Positions 38,986 through 48,659 of a stretch of DNA of 64,000 bases are shown one piece after another; within the stretch, counting starts at the first letter, position 1, and each line of letters starts with the position of its first letter. The DNA comes from Schlesneria paludicola DSM 18645. Lineage in GTDB: Bacteria > Planctomycetota > Planctomycetia > Planctomycetales > Planctomycetaceae. The position numbers and the translations under genes are program-made. The DNA lies in NCBI RefSeq assembly GCF_000255655.1, contig NZ_JH636435.1, positions 2,194,658-2,258,657 of the forward strand, in the 5' to 3' direction. The notes beneath the pieces are model-generated. The model was not told where the DNA came from. It worked only from the letters and a program-made list of their open reading frames with translations, and searched no databases.

Positions 38986-39058
38986 GCTGAGCGATCACCC
39001 TGCTATCGCACCAAGAACAATCACGGCACTTTCTCATGTGGCAGCGTATTGAAAGACG

Positions 39059-39100
39059 AAGGGGGACAGGCGCATTACAGAGCCAGTCCCCCTTTTTTTT
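39059..39100 (+). terminator. Rho-independent terminator after DUF1501 gene
   Basis: AAGGGGGAC (39059-39067), 18-base loop, GTCCCCCTT (39086-39094) in a T-tract to 39100. The 5' arm and loop begin GGGGGACAGGCGCATT, like the core of the dispersed palindromic element, so the terminator may derive from such a repeat. It also separates this gene from the convergent EF-hand gene. Confidence 0.82.
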
Positions 39101-39117
39101 ACGATCCCAACCGATGC

Positions 39118-40884
39118 TCACTTTGGCACGGCCGTGGCCTCTTCGGCACTGATCAGTCCGTCGTCGTCCTTGTCGATCGTATCGAACAGCGCCCGGCGGC
39201 CGAGAAATTCGTTGGGTGATAAATCACCATCGCTGTTGCGATCCATTTTGATGAACCATGCGGGAAGCGAGGTGGATGCGGTAGATTGTCGCCGCGGTCC
39301 CCCCATCGATTCAACGACCCGAGTTCTACCGACTCCGAAGGGTCCGCTGACACGTGGCGTGCCTGATCGAAACACTCCGTTCAAGGCAATCGAAAGTTCG
39401 GTCAACGTGATCATTCCATCGCCATTGCCGTCCCACTGATTCAGTCGCGCCGATGCATCGGCCAATTCTCTCAATGTCAGTCGTCCATCAGCCGGGGCTG
39501 CATCGATCAAGCGAAATAGACTTCGTCCGTCCCCGCCCACTTCCAGCACGAACGCGGTTTTGGAAAGTTCGATCTCGCGCTCGATATGTGCCTCGTACTC
39601 TTTCTCAAACACTTTCCCGTCGCCGTCCACATCGGCTTGCGAGAAGAAGGTCTCTTGAAAACCAAATCGGTTCATCTCGGCCAGATCAAGATAGTCATTC
39701 TTATCCCGGTCCAGATTCTTGAATTGATTCTTGTACGTGCTGCGCAGCTCCTGTTCGATATCACCAGCCGGTTTGGTGGCCGTCAGGGAGAAGGCCGTTT
39801 CGTTCAGGACCAACAGCAGCGGACCACTTACTTCCTGTGTCACAGAGATGGACGTCGCGTGCGCCGGGTCGCTGGGACGCATGTTCGAAACCAGAAACAC
39901 ACCCGCTGCCGACGGCGCTTCAATCGCAAGCTCCACACTGGGTGGCATGACAAAGGATAGTTGGCCCAGCTCGATTCGATCCAGCTTTCCATCATGATTC
40001 AGATCTGCTCGTTCAAACAGATCTGGCTCGATCAATAACTCATTCTTCGTCAACCGTTCGTCTTTACGAAAGGTTTTGGTGGCAGGATCACGCGATGCTT
40101 TGTCGTATGACTCGAGCAACCGACGCGACGCGGCCAGTCCATGATCTGAGGCATCGACGACCGCGAGCATTCCGAGTACGCCCGAAAGTTTCTGCTGCGT
40201 CAACGCCTGTTCATCGGCGACACTTTGCTGCAGTTCGTTCGCGCTGATGACATCGTCTTCATTCTGATCATAGCGACGCAGCTTAGCAGCGGCCCCCAGG
40301 ATTTCTTCGCGCGACAGCTTTCCGTCCTGATCACTATCAAGCTTGGGGAAGAGATTGGCCTGAACTCCGCTGGGTTGTGTCGCGATTGAGAATGGTGTCC
40401 CGCTGGCCGCCAACAAGTAACGTCGGCATTCGGCGGGAGTGACTTTTCCGTCCGCCGGATCAGAATCGGGAGGAGCGATCTTAGAGGATTCGACGGCCCG
40501 CCCCAAACGCAATGCTTCGGGCGAAGGAATTCGTTTTAGTTCGTCGCCTTCAAGAACTCCATTCTTATCCACATCATACACCGCGAATTGAGCCTCTGCC
40601 CAATCCCGTCGGGCTCGACGAAATCCTTGTCCATTCCCGGAAAGATGCAGGCGGATCAGAAACGGTCGACGTGGGCTGCAAAACAAAATATCTTGCACAT
40701 CCGCCCCATCGACGTTGGCAGCGGCTACCGCTACGGGTTCGTCGCCATGTCCTTCAGTCATCAACAAGCTGAAGAAAACGCTCAAACCGACGATCGCTCG
40801 CAGACAGATTTCTCGTGTCCGTAAGTTCGCGTTCGTACGGAAAATCGCGGCTTGCACCGACGTCATGGCACGGGTCCAGTTCAT
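39118..40884 (-). CDS. Exported protein with multiple EF-hand calcium-binding motifs
   Basis: 588 residues; ATG 40884 has GGGAGG seven bases upstream. After a signal-like segment (AIVGLSVFFSLLMTEGHGDE) come about nine EF-hand loops, for example YDVDKNGVLEGDE, LDSDQDGKLSREE, ADLNHDGKLDRIE, ADVDGDGKVFEKE, WDGNGDGMITLTE, MDRNSDGDLSPNE and IDKDDDGLISAEE near the C-terminus; two (YDQNEDDVISANE, LDRDKNDYLDLAE) lack the loop glycine and may bind poorly. An extracytoplasmic Ca2+ sensor or buffer is likely. The start overlaps the DUF1501 stop (ATGA), so it is the last gene of the WD40 - DUF1549/1553 - DUF1501 - EF-hand operon. Confidence 0.85.
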   Translation of the reverse strand: MNWTRAMTSVQAAIFRTNANLRTREICLRAIVGLSVFFSLLMTEGHGDEPVAVAAANVDGADVQDILFCSPRRPFLIRLHLSGNGQGFRRARRDWAEAQFAVYDVDKNGVLEGDELKRIPSPEALRLGRAVESSKIAPPDSDPADGKVTPAECRRYLLAASGTPFSIATQPSGVQANLFPKLDSDQDGKLSREEILGAAAKLRRYDQNEDDVISANELQQSVADEQALTQQKLSGVLGMLAVVDASDHGLAASRRLLESYDKASRDPATKTFRKDERLTKNELLIEPDLFERADLNHDGKLDRIELGQLSFVMPPSVELAIEAPSAAGVFLVSNMRPSDPAHATSISVTQEVSGPLLLVLNETAFSLTATKPAGDIEQELRSTYKNQFKNLDRDKNDYLDLAEMNRFGFQETFFSQADVDGDGKVFEKEYEAHIEREIELSKTAFVLEVGGDGRSLFRLIDAAPADGRLTLRELADASARLNQWDGNGDGMITLTELSIALNGVFRSGTPRVSGPFGVGRTRVVESMGGPRRQSTASTSLPAWFIKMDRNSDGDLSPNEFLGRRALFDTIDKDDDGLISAEEATAVPK

Positions 40885-42251
40885 AGTACGACCTCCCTGA
40901 TTGGCGAAGCTTTCGGATCAACCAGCCGGATCGGTCGGCCGACGTTGGACATATTCTGTTTTTCCGAATCAAGACCGAGCGCCAGACAAATCGTGCCCAA
41001 GAGATCGGCTTCCGTCACGGGCCGATCCTGAACTTTCATTCCGTCGCCGGTTGTCCGGCCAACAACCTGCCCACCGCGAATTCCGCCTCCACAGAGCACG
41101 GTTGACCATGCCGCCGGAAAATGGTCACGACCACCGATCGAATTCACAACGGGTGTCCGCCCAAACTCGCCCATCCAGACCACCAATGTGGAATCGAGCA
41201 GTCCGCGTGATTCGAGATCCTCCATCAGTGCCGACCAACCGGTGTCGAGAACCTCGCTCAGTGCTTTCACGGATCGGAAGTTGTTCTGGTGCGAATCCCA
41301 ATTGGCAAACATGTTGTCGGCCTGTACGGCACTCAGCGTCACATCGACGAACGGCACGCCCCGCTCGACCAGTCGGCGTGCCAGCAGGCAACTTTGTCCG
41401 AACGACGATTTTCCGTAACGTTCACGCACCGCGTCCGTTTCACCGCCAAATCCGAATGCTTCGACTGCCGATGATTTCATCAATCGAACGGCCTGTTCAT
41501 AAGCTGCGGCATGGCTGACGATCGGAACCTCGGGCCGGTCGTTTTGAAATGCCTGCTCGACTCCTTGCAACAATTGCAGCCGACGGTCACGCTGCGCGAC
41601 GGAAACATGTCGTGGCGTCTGCAGGTTCTCGACCTGCAACGTGCGATCGTAGTCTGACAAGGAAACACCGTTGCCAACGAAGGCATTGCTTCCCACGGTC
41701 ATCGGGGCATATTTCGAACCGAGAAAGCCTGGACCAAACGCCGCGGGGCTGGCAAATCGCTGAGGAAGAATACTGACAAAATTGGGAAGTTCTGCCGATG
41801 CCTGACCGAGTTCTTTCGACAAAAGTGAACCGAGTGTCGGATAGTTGATCGGCCCTTGAGGCACATAGCCAGTGTGAATGAGATGAGTCGCTCGCCCATG
41901 ATCACCTTCGCGCGTACTCATCGACCGGATAATCGCCATCCGCTTGGTCCACGCCGCGATCTTTGGCAAGTGTTCACTGATACGAATCCCCGGTACGGCG
42001 GTCTCTATCTCTTTAAACTCACCCCCGTTGGGATGTTCGGGCTTCATATCAAAAGTATCGATCTGGCTGGGACCGCCACTCATCCATAGCAGAATGCACG
42101 ATCGCTTTCGCTGCGGGTTTGCCGCCGCGTCCTGCGCCATCAGCGGCAACCAGGAACGCGATGCCCCCACCGAGAGAAATGCGCCCAAGCCAGCGAGACA
42201 ATCGCGGCGGGACACCGCGTGTCCCGCCAGATTCCGTAGCAATGACGGCAT
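40881..42251 (-). CDS. DUF1501 family protein
   Basis: 456 residues, with GAGG eight bases before ATG. Twin-arginine signal AVSRRDCLAGLGAFLSVGAS. Core motifs ILLWMSGGPSQIDTFDMKPEHPNGGEF, VPFVDVTLSAVQADNMFANWDSHQNNF, VWMGEFGRTPVVNSIGGRDHFPAAWSTVLCGGGIRGGQVVG are complete. It lies 66 bases downstream of the DUF1549/DUF1553 gene and overlaps the EF-hand gene by four bases. Exported, function unknown; the classical planctomycete DUF1549/DUF1501 pairing is seen here. Confidence 0.9.
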   Translation of the reverse strand: MPSLLRNLAGHAVSRRDCLAGLGAFLSVGASRSWLPLMAQDAAANPQRKRSCILLWMSGGPSQIDTFDMKPEHPNGGEFKEIETAVPGIRISEHLPKIAAWTKRMAIIRSMSTREGDHGRATHLIHTGYVPQGPINYPTLGSLLSKELGQASAELPNFVSILPQRFASPAAFGPGFLGSKYAPMTVGSNAFVGNGVSLSDYDRTLQVENLQTPRHVSVAQRDRRLQLLQGVEQAFQNDRPEVPIVSHAAAYEQAVRLMKSSAVEAFGFGGETDAVRERYGKSSFGQSCLLARRLVERGVPFVDVTLSAVQADNMFANWDSHQNNFRSVKALSEVLDTGWSALMEDLESRGLLDSTLVVWMGEFGRTPVVNSIGGRDHFPAAWSTVLCGGGIRGGQVVGRTTGDGMKVQDRPVTEADLLGTICLALGLDSEKQNMSNVGRPIRLVDPKASPIREVVL

Positions 42252-42317
42252 GATTTGTTCCTCGATGCAGAGTAGGAATCGGTCGAATGGCAGTCAGTTC
42301 TGTTCGTCAAATCAACG

Positions 42318-43901
42318 TCAATGGTTCAACAGAAACTCGCTACTGTTTAGGAGTGACCAGTAGACATCCCCCAGCGCCTGCTTCCAGTTGTAACCCTGAC
42401 TTTCGTCTTCGACATACTTCAGCAACGTCGCGGATTCGACCGGACGAGGAGGGCGTGCGAGGGCCGCGACAAACAGAATCTCCAATCGCTGTTCGTTGCT
42501 AAAGAACGGAGATTCGATGATGGCCGAAAGCGTTCTTCCCTGTTCAGGCGAAGAGGCCTGGTCGACATAGACACCATTCAACATCAACAGCGCCTGCAGG
42601 ATCGAGGTCTGTACTTCGCCCGGGGCCGACACGTGTTGTCCAAACAGTTCGCGAAACTTCTGTCGCTGACCGTCGACTCGAAAGAAATTGGGATTATCTT
42701 GCTGGGCTTCGACGTTTCCGGTCGCCCAAATCAGGCTATCGAACAGTTGATCACTGGTCAGTCCTTTCACCAGCATTCGCGCGAAAAATCGAGGATTTTC
42801 TTGTGAAGGATGTGTCCGTCGACTGGTGAGCTGGTAGGGCTGACTGCGTGTGATCGCACGAATCAGAAACTTCTGATCGTACTTATGCGCAATGAACGCG
42901 TGGGCTATTTCGTCAAGCAGTTCGGGATGACTGGCGGGATTTCGTTCATCGAAATCATCGATGGGGTCGACAATCCCCATTCCAAAGAAATGCCCCCACA
43001 GCCGATTGACGCAGGTTTTTGCAAAGTAACTGTTGTCGGTCGTGGTGACCCACTTCGCCAGTGCCGCTCGGGCATTTGAATTCGCCTTGAAATCAGGCGT
43101 GTTGCCATCCAGAAAGGCCGCCGTCACTTCTTGATCGAGTTCGGGGATCTTGATTTTTCGCGATCCCAGGCCCGACGCAGCGCTCTCTCCCGTTTGAACA
43201 CCGCCGTAGAAGGCCGCCAGTTTCCAGAAGTCTTCTCGTTTCCATTTGGCGAACGGATGATTATGGCACTGGGCACACTCGAGCCTGACGCCCAGAAAGG
43301 CTCGAGCCGTCCCCGCCGCCAGATTCTCTGGTTTGGACTCTTTCAAACGGACGAAGGCGGTCGTGTTTCCTTCACTCGGAACTTCGTTATTGCCCGAGAT
43401 CACCTCGCGTGCCATGCGGTCAAGCCCATGATTCCGTTCGAAGCGTTCACGCAGCCAGGTTTCAAACTGACGGACATTTCCCGCATTTTGATTGAATGGA
43501 TCGGACGAATTGCCTGCTTCAGGAATGATGATATCGCGCCAGATCGATGTGAAATTCGACAGGTAGCCGGGTGAATCCAGTAATTGTTCCACAAGCGCCA
43601 GCCGCTTGCCCGGTGATGGATTGTCGAGGAACACGAGCGCCTCGTTGACGGATGGAATCCGCCCGACGATGTTCAGATACGTCCGCCGCAAGAATTCGGC
43701 GTCATCGGCAAGTGGCGCGGGTTCAACCTGATTCTGCTTCCAGACATCACCGATCCTTCGATCGATCACTGACGCCAGTTCGTCAGAGCTGCCTGGCGTA
43801 AGTGAGGGGTCCGATTGTCCAACGACGTCGGAAGAGCCGAGCATCAAGCCGATCAAGGCGAACACCACACTGGTGAATTGTGGAAATGCGATTCGAGTCA
43901 T
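42318..43901 (-). CDS. DUF1549/DUF1553 protein without PSCyt1 haem domain
   Basis: 527 residues from ATG 43901, chosen because AGGAG lies about eight bases upstream and a signal peptide follows (FTSVVFALIGLMLGSSDVVG); the frame opens at 44036. DUF1549 occupies the first half (EFLRRTYLNIVGRIPSVNEAL, FLGVRLECAQCHNHPFAKW with one CxxCH) and DUF1553 the second (TDNSYFAKTCVNRLWGHFFGMGIVDPIDDFDERNPASHPELLDE ... LLMLNGVYVDQA). Compared with the 19813-23892 protein it lacks the N-terminal cytochrome domain and the LamG-like tail. Second gene of the WD40-headed operon. Confidence 0.88.
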   Translation of the reverse strand: MTRIAFPQFTSVVFALIGLMLGSSDVVGQSDPSLTPGSSDELASVIDRRIGDVWKQNQVEPAPLADDAEFLRRTYLNIVGRIPSVNEALVFLDNPSPGKRLALVEQLLDSPGYLSNFTSIWRDIIIPEAGNSSDPFNQNAGNVRQFETWLRERFERNHGLDRMAREVISGNNEVPSEGNTTAFVRLKESKPENLAAGTARAFLGVRLECAQCHNHPFAKWKREDFWKLAAFYGGVQTGESAASGLGSRKIKIPELDQEVTAAFLDGNTPDFKANSNARAALAKWVTTTDNSYFAKTCVNRLWGHFFGMGIVDPIDDFDERNPASHPELLDEIAHAFIAHKYDQKFLIRAITRSQPYQLTSRRTHPSQENPRFFARMLVKGLTSDQLFDSLIWATGNVEAQQDNPNFFRVDGQRQKFRELFGQHVSAPGEVQTSILQALLMLNGVYVDQASSPEQGRTLSAIIESPFFSNEQRLEILFVAALARPPRPVESATLLKYVEDESQGYNWKQALGDVYWSLLNSSEFLLNH

Positions 43902-44032
43902 TCGATCGTCTCCTTGGGAACGTCCGCGATCTGCCAGTGCGGCCCTGTCGTTTCGCAAGAGGGCAGGGGGTCTCGTCATCGTGCGCGGGCCTGAAACGAT
44001 ACAAACAAGTGAGGCTCGCGGAACACTCAGCT

Positions 44033-46195
44033 TCAATTAGCGCTTGAAGCACTCTCATCAGATTGGAGGGCGGTCCGAATTTCGGCCCAGTCAGTTCGTT
44101 TCAACCGCTTTTCGTCGTCTTCGGCGAAGAACACAAAGTCCTCTTCAAGAACTTTCTCATCTCCTTTTGTCACCCGACCGTGCGAATCCACGGTGACATA
44201 TCCGGATGCTTCGCCAAACAAGACCTGCCACTCGGCGATGCCAGTTTCGGCATTCCACCGGCGAACCGTTCCATCTTCAGAACAGGAATAGATTCCTTTT
44301 CCATCCGGTGTCCATTGAACACAGAAAACGGCCCCCAGGTGGCCTTGAAGGGAAGCAAAAGCCGTCCCGTCGCTCTTCCAAATCCGGACCGAATTGTCGC
44401 GGCTTCCTGAGGCAAGTCGCGTTCCATCAGGACTGAACTCGACCGATTCGACATGGCCGCCGTGTCCGCCCACGACAGTGAGAAGTTCGCCGTCAGCATT
44501 CCACAAACGGATCGTATTGTCTTGATGTCCGGTGGCCATCAGTTGTCCGTCTTCTGCCCATGACAAGCCACAAATCGGAGCGGAAATCGCTTCGAGAACT
44601 TTCAGAGGTTTGCCATCGAGCGACCAGAACCGGATACAGCCATCAAACCCTGCAGAGCAGATTTGTGTTTGATCCGGGGTAAACCGCACCTTCGTAATGC
44701 CATGATTTTGCCTGCCAATCTGCGTGACTTTCGCCGTCTCGAGATTCACCAGGGCAACGACTTTCTGATCACCGCCCGAGGCCACCAATTTTCCGTCGCG
44801 AGACCAAGCCAGACCTCGGGTGTCACCCGGCAGTGCGATGGGGTCACCCACCGGGGTTCCTTTCAAATCGTATCGCTGCAAATTTCGGTAGTACCGCAAT
44901 CCGGGGATCATCGTTGTCCCATCCGGGCTCCAGCAGATCGCAGCCGTGATCCCAAAAGTGACCGTTGACAGCGCTGGGGAGCTGTAAAGTTGCTCACCAT
45001 CATTGCTGAACAACGCAAAATTACGATTCGCACCACCCGTCCCCAAGACTGTTCCGTTGGCATTCACGCTGACGGTGTGCAGACCGTTGACTCGCAAAGG
45101 CATCGTCGGCAGTGGCATCCCCAATGGATCAACGATCAATGGGCCTGCAGCAATCATGTCGCCCGAGGGGCGCCAGGCAACGGGAACGATTCCATTCAAG
45201 TTCGGCGTCGGCGCTCTCGACACGGCTTGACGATCACCAATTTTCCAGAGCTTGATTGAACGCCAGCTTCCGGCCACCGCCTGTGTCCCATCAGGACTCC
45301 AGGAGACATACGACAACGGCTGATCAATTAGTACCGAGTCAATAAGTGCACCGGTCCTGTCCCAGACCTTCATGTGCGCGACATCGGAATCTCCGTCGCT
45401 GCTGGCTTCAATCCCGAAATCACACGAGAGCAATTGCGAGCCGTTCGCGTTCCAAGCCAAAGACCGTACGGGCCCCACATGTGCCTCGACCACTGGACCG
45501 GGAACACCTTGATCACTCCAAAAGCGAATGGTCTTATTCTCACAGCCGGATGTGAGAGTTTTTCCGTCAGGATGCCAAGCCACTGCGTTCACGGGCGCCT
45601 CGTGTTCGCGTAACACCGCCACCGTCGTTCCATCCGTAGCCCAAATCCTCAACGTTCCATCGGAACTGCCCGAAGCCAACAGGTTCCCTTCGGGGTGCCA
45701 CGACACATCTTGTACAGCATCTTCGTGATCACGATAGACAAACTGTTCTCGCCCGTCGGCGTTCCACAGTCGGACCGTTCCATCAAGCGACGCCGTCGCC
45801 AGTCGCTCTCCTTTTTGATCGAAGCGGATGGCGGTCACCGTATCGTGATGACCAGCCAGGACGATTTTGAACTCGGGTGAGTCCTGTTGAAAATCATACA
45901 GACGAACGATCGGTCCGCTGGCGATCGCCAACCACCGACCGTCAGGACTCCAGGTCACATTTGAAGCGCTTCCGCCCGGGTTCTTCGTGTACATCTGCCA
46001 ACGTCGGCCACCGGGCAGGGGAGTCGGTTCCGACACGATTCCAGGAATCGCGCTGCGTTCGGACGCGACCGTCGTCTCTTCGGCACGGAGCGATTCATCC
46101 GCCACGACCGCTAAAAAAACAAACCCCGTCGCAGCGAAGGGCACTAGAACGCGTCGCGCCTTCGACCAGGCCCGTCTTCCAAGTGACCAGGACAT
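44033..46195 (-). CDS. Exported WD40-repeat protein
   Basis: 720 residues from ATG 46195 (GAGG about eight bases upstream; a GTG six codons earlier is possible). A signal segment (VLVPFAATGFVFLAVVADESLRA) precedes a string of WD40 repeats filling the protein, e.g. VTWSPDGRWLAIASGPIVRLYDF, IRFDQKGERLATASLDGTVRLWN, VSWHPEGNLLASGSSDGTLRIWA and, at the end, VQWTPDGKGIYSCSEDGTVRRWN; there are enough for two propellers. An extracytoplasmic scaffold is expected. It heads the operon with DUF1549/1553, DUF1501 and EF-hand genes, suggesting that the four products form one surface assembly (inference). Confidence 0.86.
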   Translation of the reverse strand: MSWSLGRRAWSKARRVLVPFAATGFVFLAVVADESLRAEETTVASERSAIPGIVSEPTPLPGGRRWQMYTKNPGGSASNVTWSPDGRWLAIASGPIVRLYDFQQDSPEFKIVLAGHHDTVTAIRFDQKGERLATASLDGTVRLWNADGREQFVYRDHEDAVQDVSWHPEGNLLASGSSDGTLRIWATDGTTVAVLREHEAPVNAVAWHPDGKTLTSGCENKTIRFWSDQGVPGPVVEAHVGPVRSLAWNANGSQLLSCDFGIEASSDGDSDVAHMKVWDRTGALIDSVLIDQPLSYVSWSPDGTQAVAGSWRSIKLWKIGDRQAVSRAPTPNLNGIVPVAWRPSGDMIAAGPLIVDPLGMPLPTMPLRVNGLHTVSVNANGTVLGTGGANRNFALFSNDGEQLYSSPALSTVTFGITAAICWSPDGTTMIPGLRYYRNLQRYDLKGTPVGDPIALPGDTRGLAWSRDGKLVASGGDQKVVALVNLETAKVTQIGRQNHGITKVRFTPDQTQICSAGFDGCIRFWSLDGKPLKVLEAISAPICGLSWAEDGQLMATGHQDNTIRLWNADGELLTVVGGHGGHVESVEFSPDGTRLASGSRDNSVRIWKSDGTAFASLQGHLGAVFCVQWTPDGKGIYSCSEDGTVRRWNAETGIAEWQVLFGEASGYVTVDSHGRVTKGDEKVLEEDFVFFAEDDEKRLKRTDWAEIRTALQSDESASSAN

Positions 46196-46898
46196 TGCTT
46201 GTTCCTCTCCCACATGCAGAATTGCACCGCATTCGGTTTCGGCTGAAGTTGACGACTTAACGAACTCAGATGCTCATTGAAAATGAGCCACACACCACAG
46301 ATCCACGAAGATCTAGTGACGAATACGATCAACGCCATCTCGCGTGATTTACAAAAAATGGGAGCGACAACGGCATCACGTTCTCGCCAAACACCACCAC
46401 GATCGTTCCTCGAATGTACGACGGTGGAATCCGTTGAGAAATCCCCAACATCATTAAAGACATGCCGCCTGACAGTGTCGCGAATGTTGTCGGCAAATTC
46501 AACTGTTTAATGGATTTAACCAGAACGGCCCGTTCACCTGCCCGGCCATCGATTGGACAGGGCAGGACCTTCCACCTGCTCCCACTCAATCCAATCAAGC
46601 ACCGTAGCCCATGCGATGAGATCACTGTCTGTGGCGGATGAATCGTAAAAAGTCGCAAATTCGGCACAATCGTGATTGCCCGCGCATCCAGACGACCTGT
46701 AAACTGGCGAACCGTGGGGAGATACGCGAAATAGGTTGCGTAGCTGCAAGCTAGCATCCCGTTCGTCACTCATGAACTAGATTTGACTGGATGCTCCCAT
46801 CCACTGTTCCCGGTGAAGTGGCCGCAGAACTCTGAATCGCGGTCGTGATGGGGATCTTTGACTGGCGGGGTTCGTCACATTTGAAGGGTTTAAATCTT
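46196..46898. other. Intergenic region upstream of the WD40 operon
   Basis: About 700 bases between divergent genes. Several short ORFs cross it, but none has a ribosome binding site or recognisable family. It should hold the promoters for the WD40 operon and the Cys-rich secreted protein. Confidence 0.4.
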
Positions 46899-47726
46899 AT
46901 GCTGCGTAAGCTGTGTTCACTGATTGCTGTTGGCGTGTTGACCTGCGGCTTCGCTCCCAGCCGCGCCCAGGCACAAACGGCCTACCCAGTCCAGACCGGA
47001 CTGATTCAGTCGGCTGGACAATGCTGTCAGCCTGCTCCCACCTGTGGTGCTCAATTGGGCTGTGCAAGCTCATGGGGGGGCTCGGCAGGCTGCCGAACTC
47101 CGCTTGTCATTGGTACCTATTCCGGTTGCTCGACGATTTCGAACTGCGGCTACTCAGGTTATTCAGGCTACGGTTCCGGCTACAGCGGCACATATGGAAC
47201 TTCGCGACACCGGATCTGGAATTTCAGCGGAGGTGTGTCGAGCTGCGATCCCTGCACGTACAACTCCAGTTACTACACAGGCTATTCCGGCTTGGGTTGT
47301 GGATTGCTGGGTTACCGTCGCCCCTGCCTGCCGTCGTACGCCACGAACTACGATAGTTGCGGCTACGGGTCGCGATATCTGAATGGCTACTACGGCGGAT
47401 CGGGATGGGGCTCCTATGGCTCGTGCGCTCCACGGATCTCTGGTTGCTATTCCCGACGTCCTGCCTGCGGTGCTTACGCCACAACTCAGTGCTGTGCTCC
47501 AACCCTGTCATACGGATGCGCACCTTCGTGCTGTGCACCGAGTGCGAATTGTTGCGGCGCAACGTCGAATGTGATGACGTCAGATGGAATCACGCCGATT
47601 CCGCAAGCCACGCCGCAAGCACCTCCAAACGAAACGACATCTCCCCCAGCGGTCTCACCAACACCAGTGGCCCCTCAGGCTCCAACCGCCCCAACTCCAG
47701 CGGCGCCACCAACGCCAGGCACCTGA
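46899..47726 (+). CDS. Secreted Cys/Gly/Tyr/Ser-rich low-complexity protein with Pro-rich tail
   Basis: 275 residues from ATG 46899 (GAAGGG about ten bases upstream). Signal peptide CSLIAVGVLTCGFAPSRAQAQ with probable cleavage after AQA. The mature part has about two dozen Cys, many as CC pairs or CxxC, in a Gly-Tyr-Ser background (NCGYSGYSGYGSGYSGTYG), and ends in a tail of Pro, Ala and Thr (PQATPQAPPNETTSPPAVSPTP). No family is recognised. The composition suggests an extracellular, disulphide-crosslinked structural or surface-layer protein. A terminator follows at 47795-47839. Confidence 0.65.
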   Translation: MLRKLCSLIAVGVLTCGFAPSRAQAQTAYPVQTGLIQSAGQCCQPAPTCGAQLGCASSWGGSAGCRTPLVIGTYSGCSTISNCGYSGYSGYGSGYSGTYGTSRHRIWNFSGGVSSCDPCTYNSSYYTGYSGLGCGLLGYRRPCLPSYATNYDSCGYGSRYLNGYYGGSGWGSYGSCAPRISGCYSRRPACGAYATTQCCAPTLSYGCAPSCCAPSANCCGATSNVMTSDGITPIPQATPQAPPNETTSPPAVSPTPVAPQAPTAPTPAAPPTPGT

Positions 47727-47794
47727 TCAAGCGGACTGATCAGAGTCAAAACAGACGGCAACCGCGCGATTGCCGATCTTCGAGCCCAAATTGA

Positions 47795-47839
47795 AAACGC
47801 GGCGCCGATCCCCACCGGGTTCGGTGCCGCGTTTCGTTT
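47795..47839 (+). terminator. Terminator after the Cys-rich protein gene
   Basis: AAACGCGGC (47795-47803), then GCCGA...TCGGT inner pairs, GCCGCGTTT (47826-47834), followed by CGTTT. It lies 68 bases past the stop codon. Confidence 0.75.
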
Positions 47840-47889
47840 CCGTAAGTTCGCACCCATTGGGTTCGGACGGAAATTCTCGCATCTGGATT

Positions 47890-48138
47890 TCAGGGCATTT
47901 CGAGATCAATACGGTCATTCTGCTCCGCAATTAAGACGTGTTGGCCCTGTGTTTCCCAGTCGTCAGCCGCCGTGACGCCCGCTGTTCGTTTTCGCTTTTC
48001 ATCAAGCGACCACTCGGCCTGAATACGTCGACACTCTGCCGCAATCTGCTCGGCGGTCGGCAAATAGGCGAGATTCGAATCGACATCCCGCTCCGGGCGA
48101 AGGTCGTGCGGTGTCGTTCTCGAATTGGCCATGATCAT
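47890..48138 (-). CDS. Small conserved-type hypothetical protein
   Basis: 82 residues from ATG 48138, with GAGAGGA about eight bases upstream; an ATG two codons later is possible, and the open frame to 48249 is probably not used. The centre, LAYLPTAEQIAAECRRIQAEWSLDEKRKR, is a helix that I recognise in form from short planctomycete hypothetical proteins. No signal peptide or membrane segment. It is convergent with the Cys-rich protein gene and has no operon partner. Function unknown; a regulatory or DNA-associated small protein is possible. Confidence 0.6.
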   Translation of the reverse strand: MIMANSRTTPHDLRPERDVDSNLAYLPTAEQIAAECRRIQAEWSLDEKRKRTAGVTAADDWETQGQHVLIAEQNDRIDLEMP

Positions 48139-48659
48139 AAATTCATTCCTCTCAAAACGAAGCGCAAAACGCCGCGAGCAATGGAGATGAGACGCAACCA
48201 AAGCCCGCGGCGCACCGTGACGCGGCCGGCAAGGAGTCACTCCGGCCACGTGGGAATCTTACGCCTGTCCACAAGGGCAAGAGATTACAAAATCGTTATT
48301 TTTTGAATTTTGTGGGACGGCCGACAGATCATACGTGCCGCGGTGATGGGAACAGCCGTGCGATCCGCCGCGTTTGTCCCGTATTGGTCTCGGCAGCGGC
48401 GTCGAGTGATCACCGACGAGATCAAGACGGGACGCACGAATCGCAGCCCTGATTGCCACACGTCGCCCTATCACGTCGCCACAATCCTTACGAAGAAGCC
48501 AGCCTCCCTCAACACAAATCTGAACACGACGAAAACAAGGAAGAATACACTGAAATTGAACCGCGGTTTTTGAATGTCAGACATCGGGCTCGTGAACACG
48601 TCGCAATGGGCGCGGAAAACAGCGAACCCGCTGCATTGTCACTACCAAGGAGTCACGCC
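48139..48659. other. Intergenic region between divergent small genes
   Basis: About 520 bases without a supported gene. The frame of the downstream gene stays open through part of it (from 48453) but has no start signal before 48660. Confidence 0.4.

Noticed and set aside
46534-46773. 79-codon minus-strand ORF upstream of the Cys-rich gene
   Set aside because: The start has no ribosome binding site and the protein is not recognised; too weak to call.
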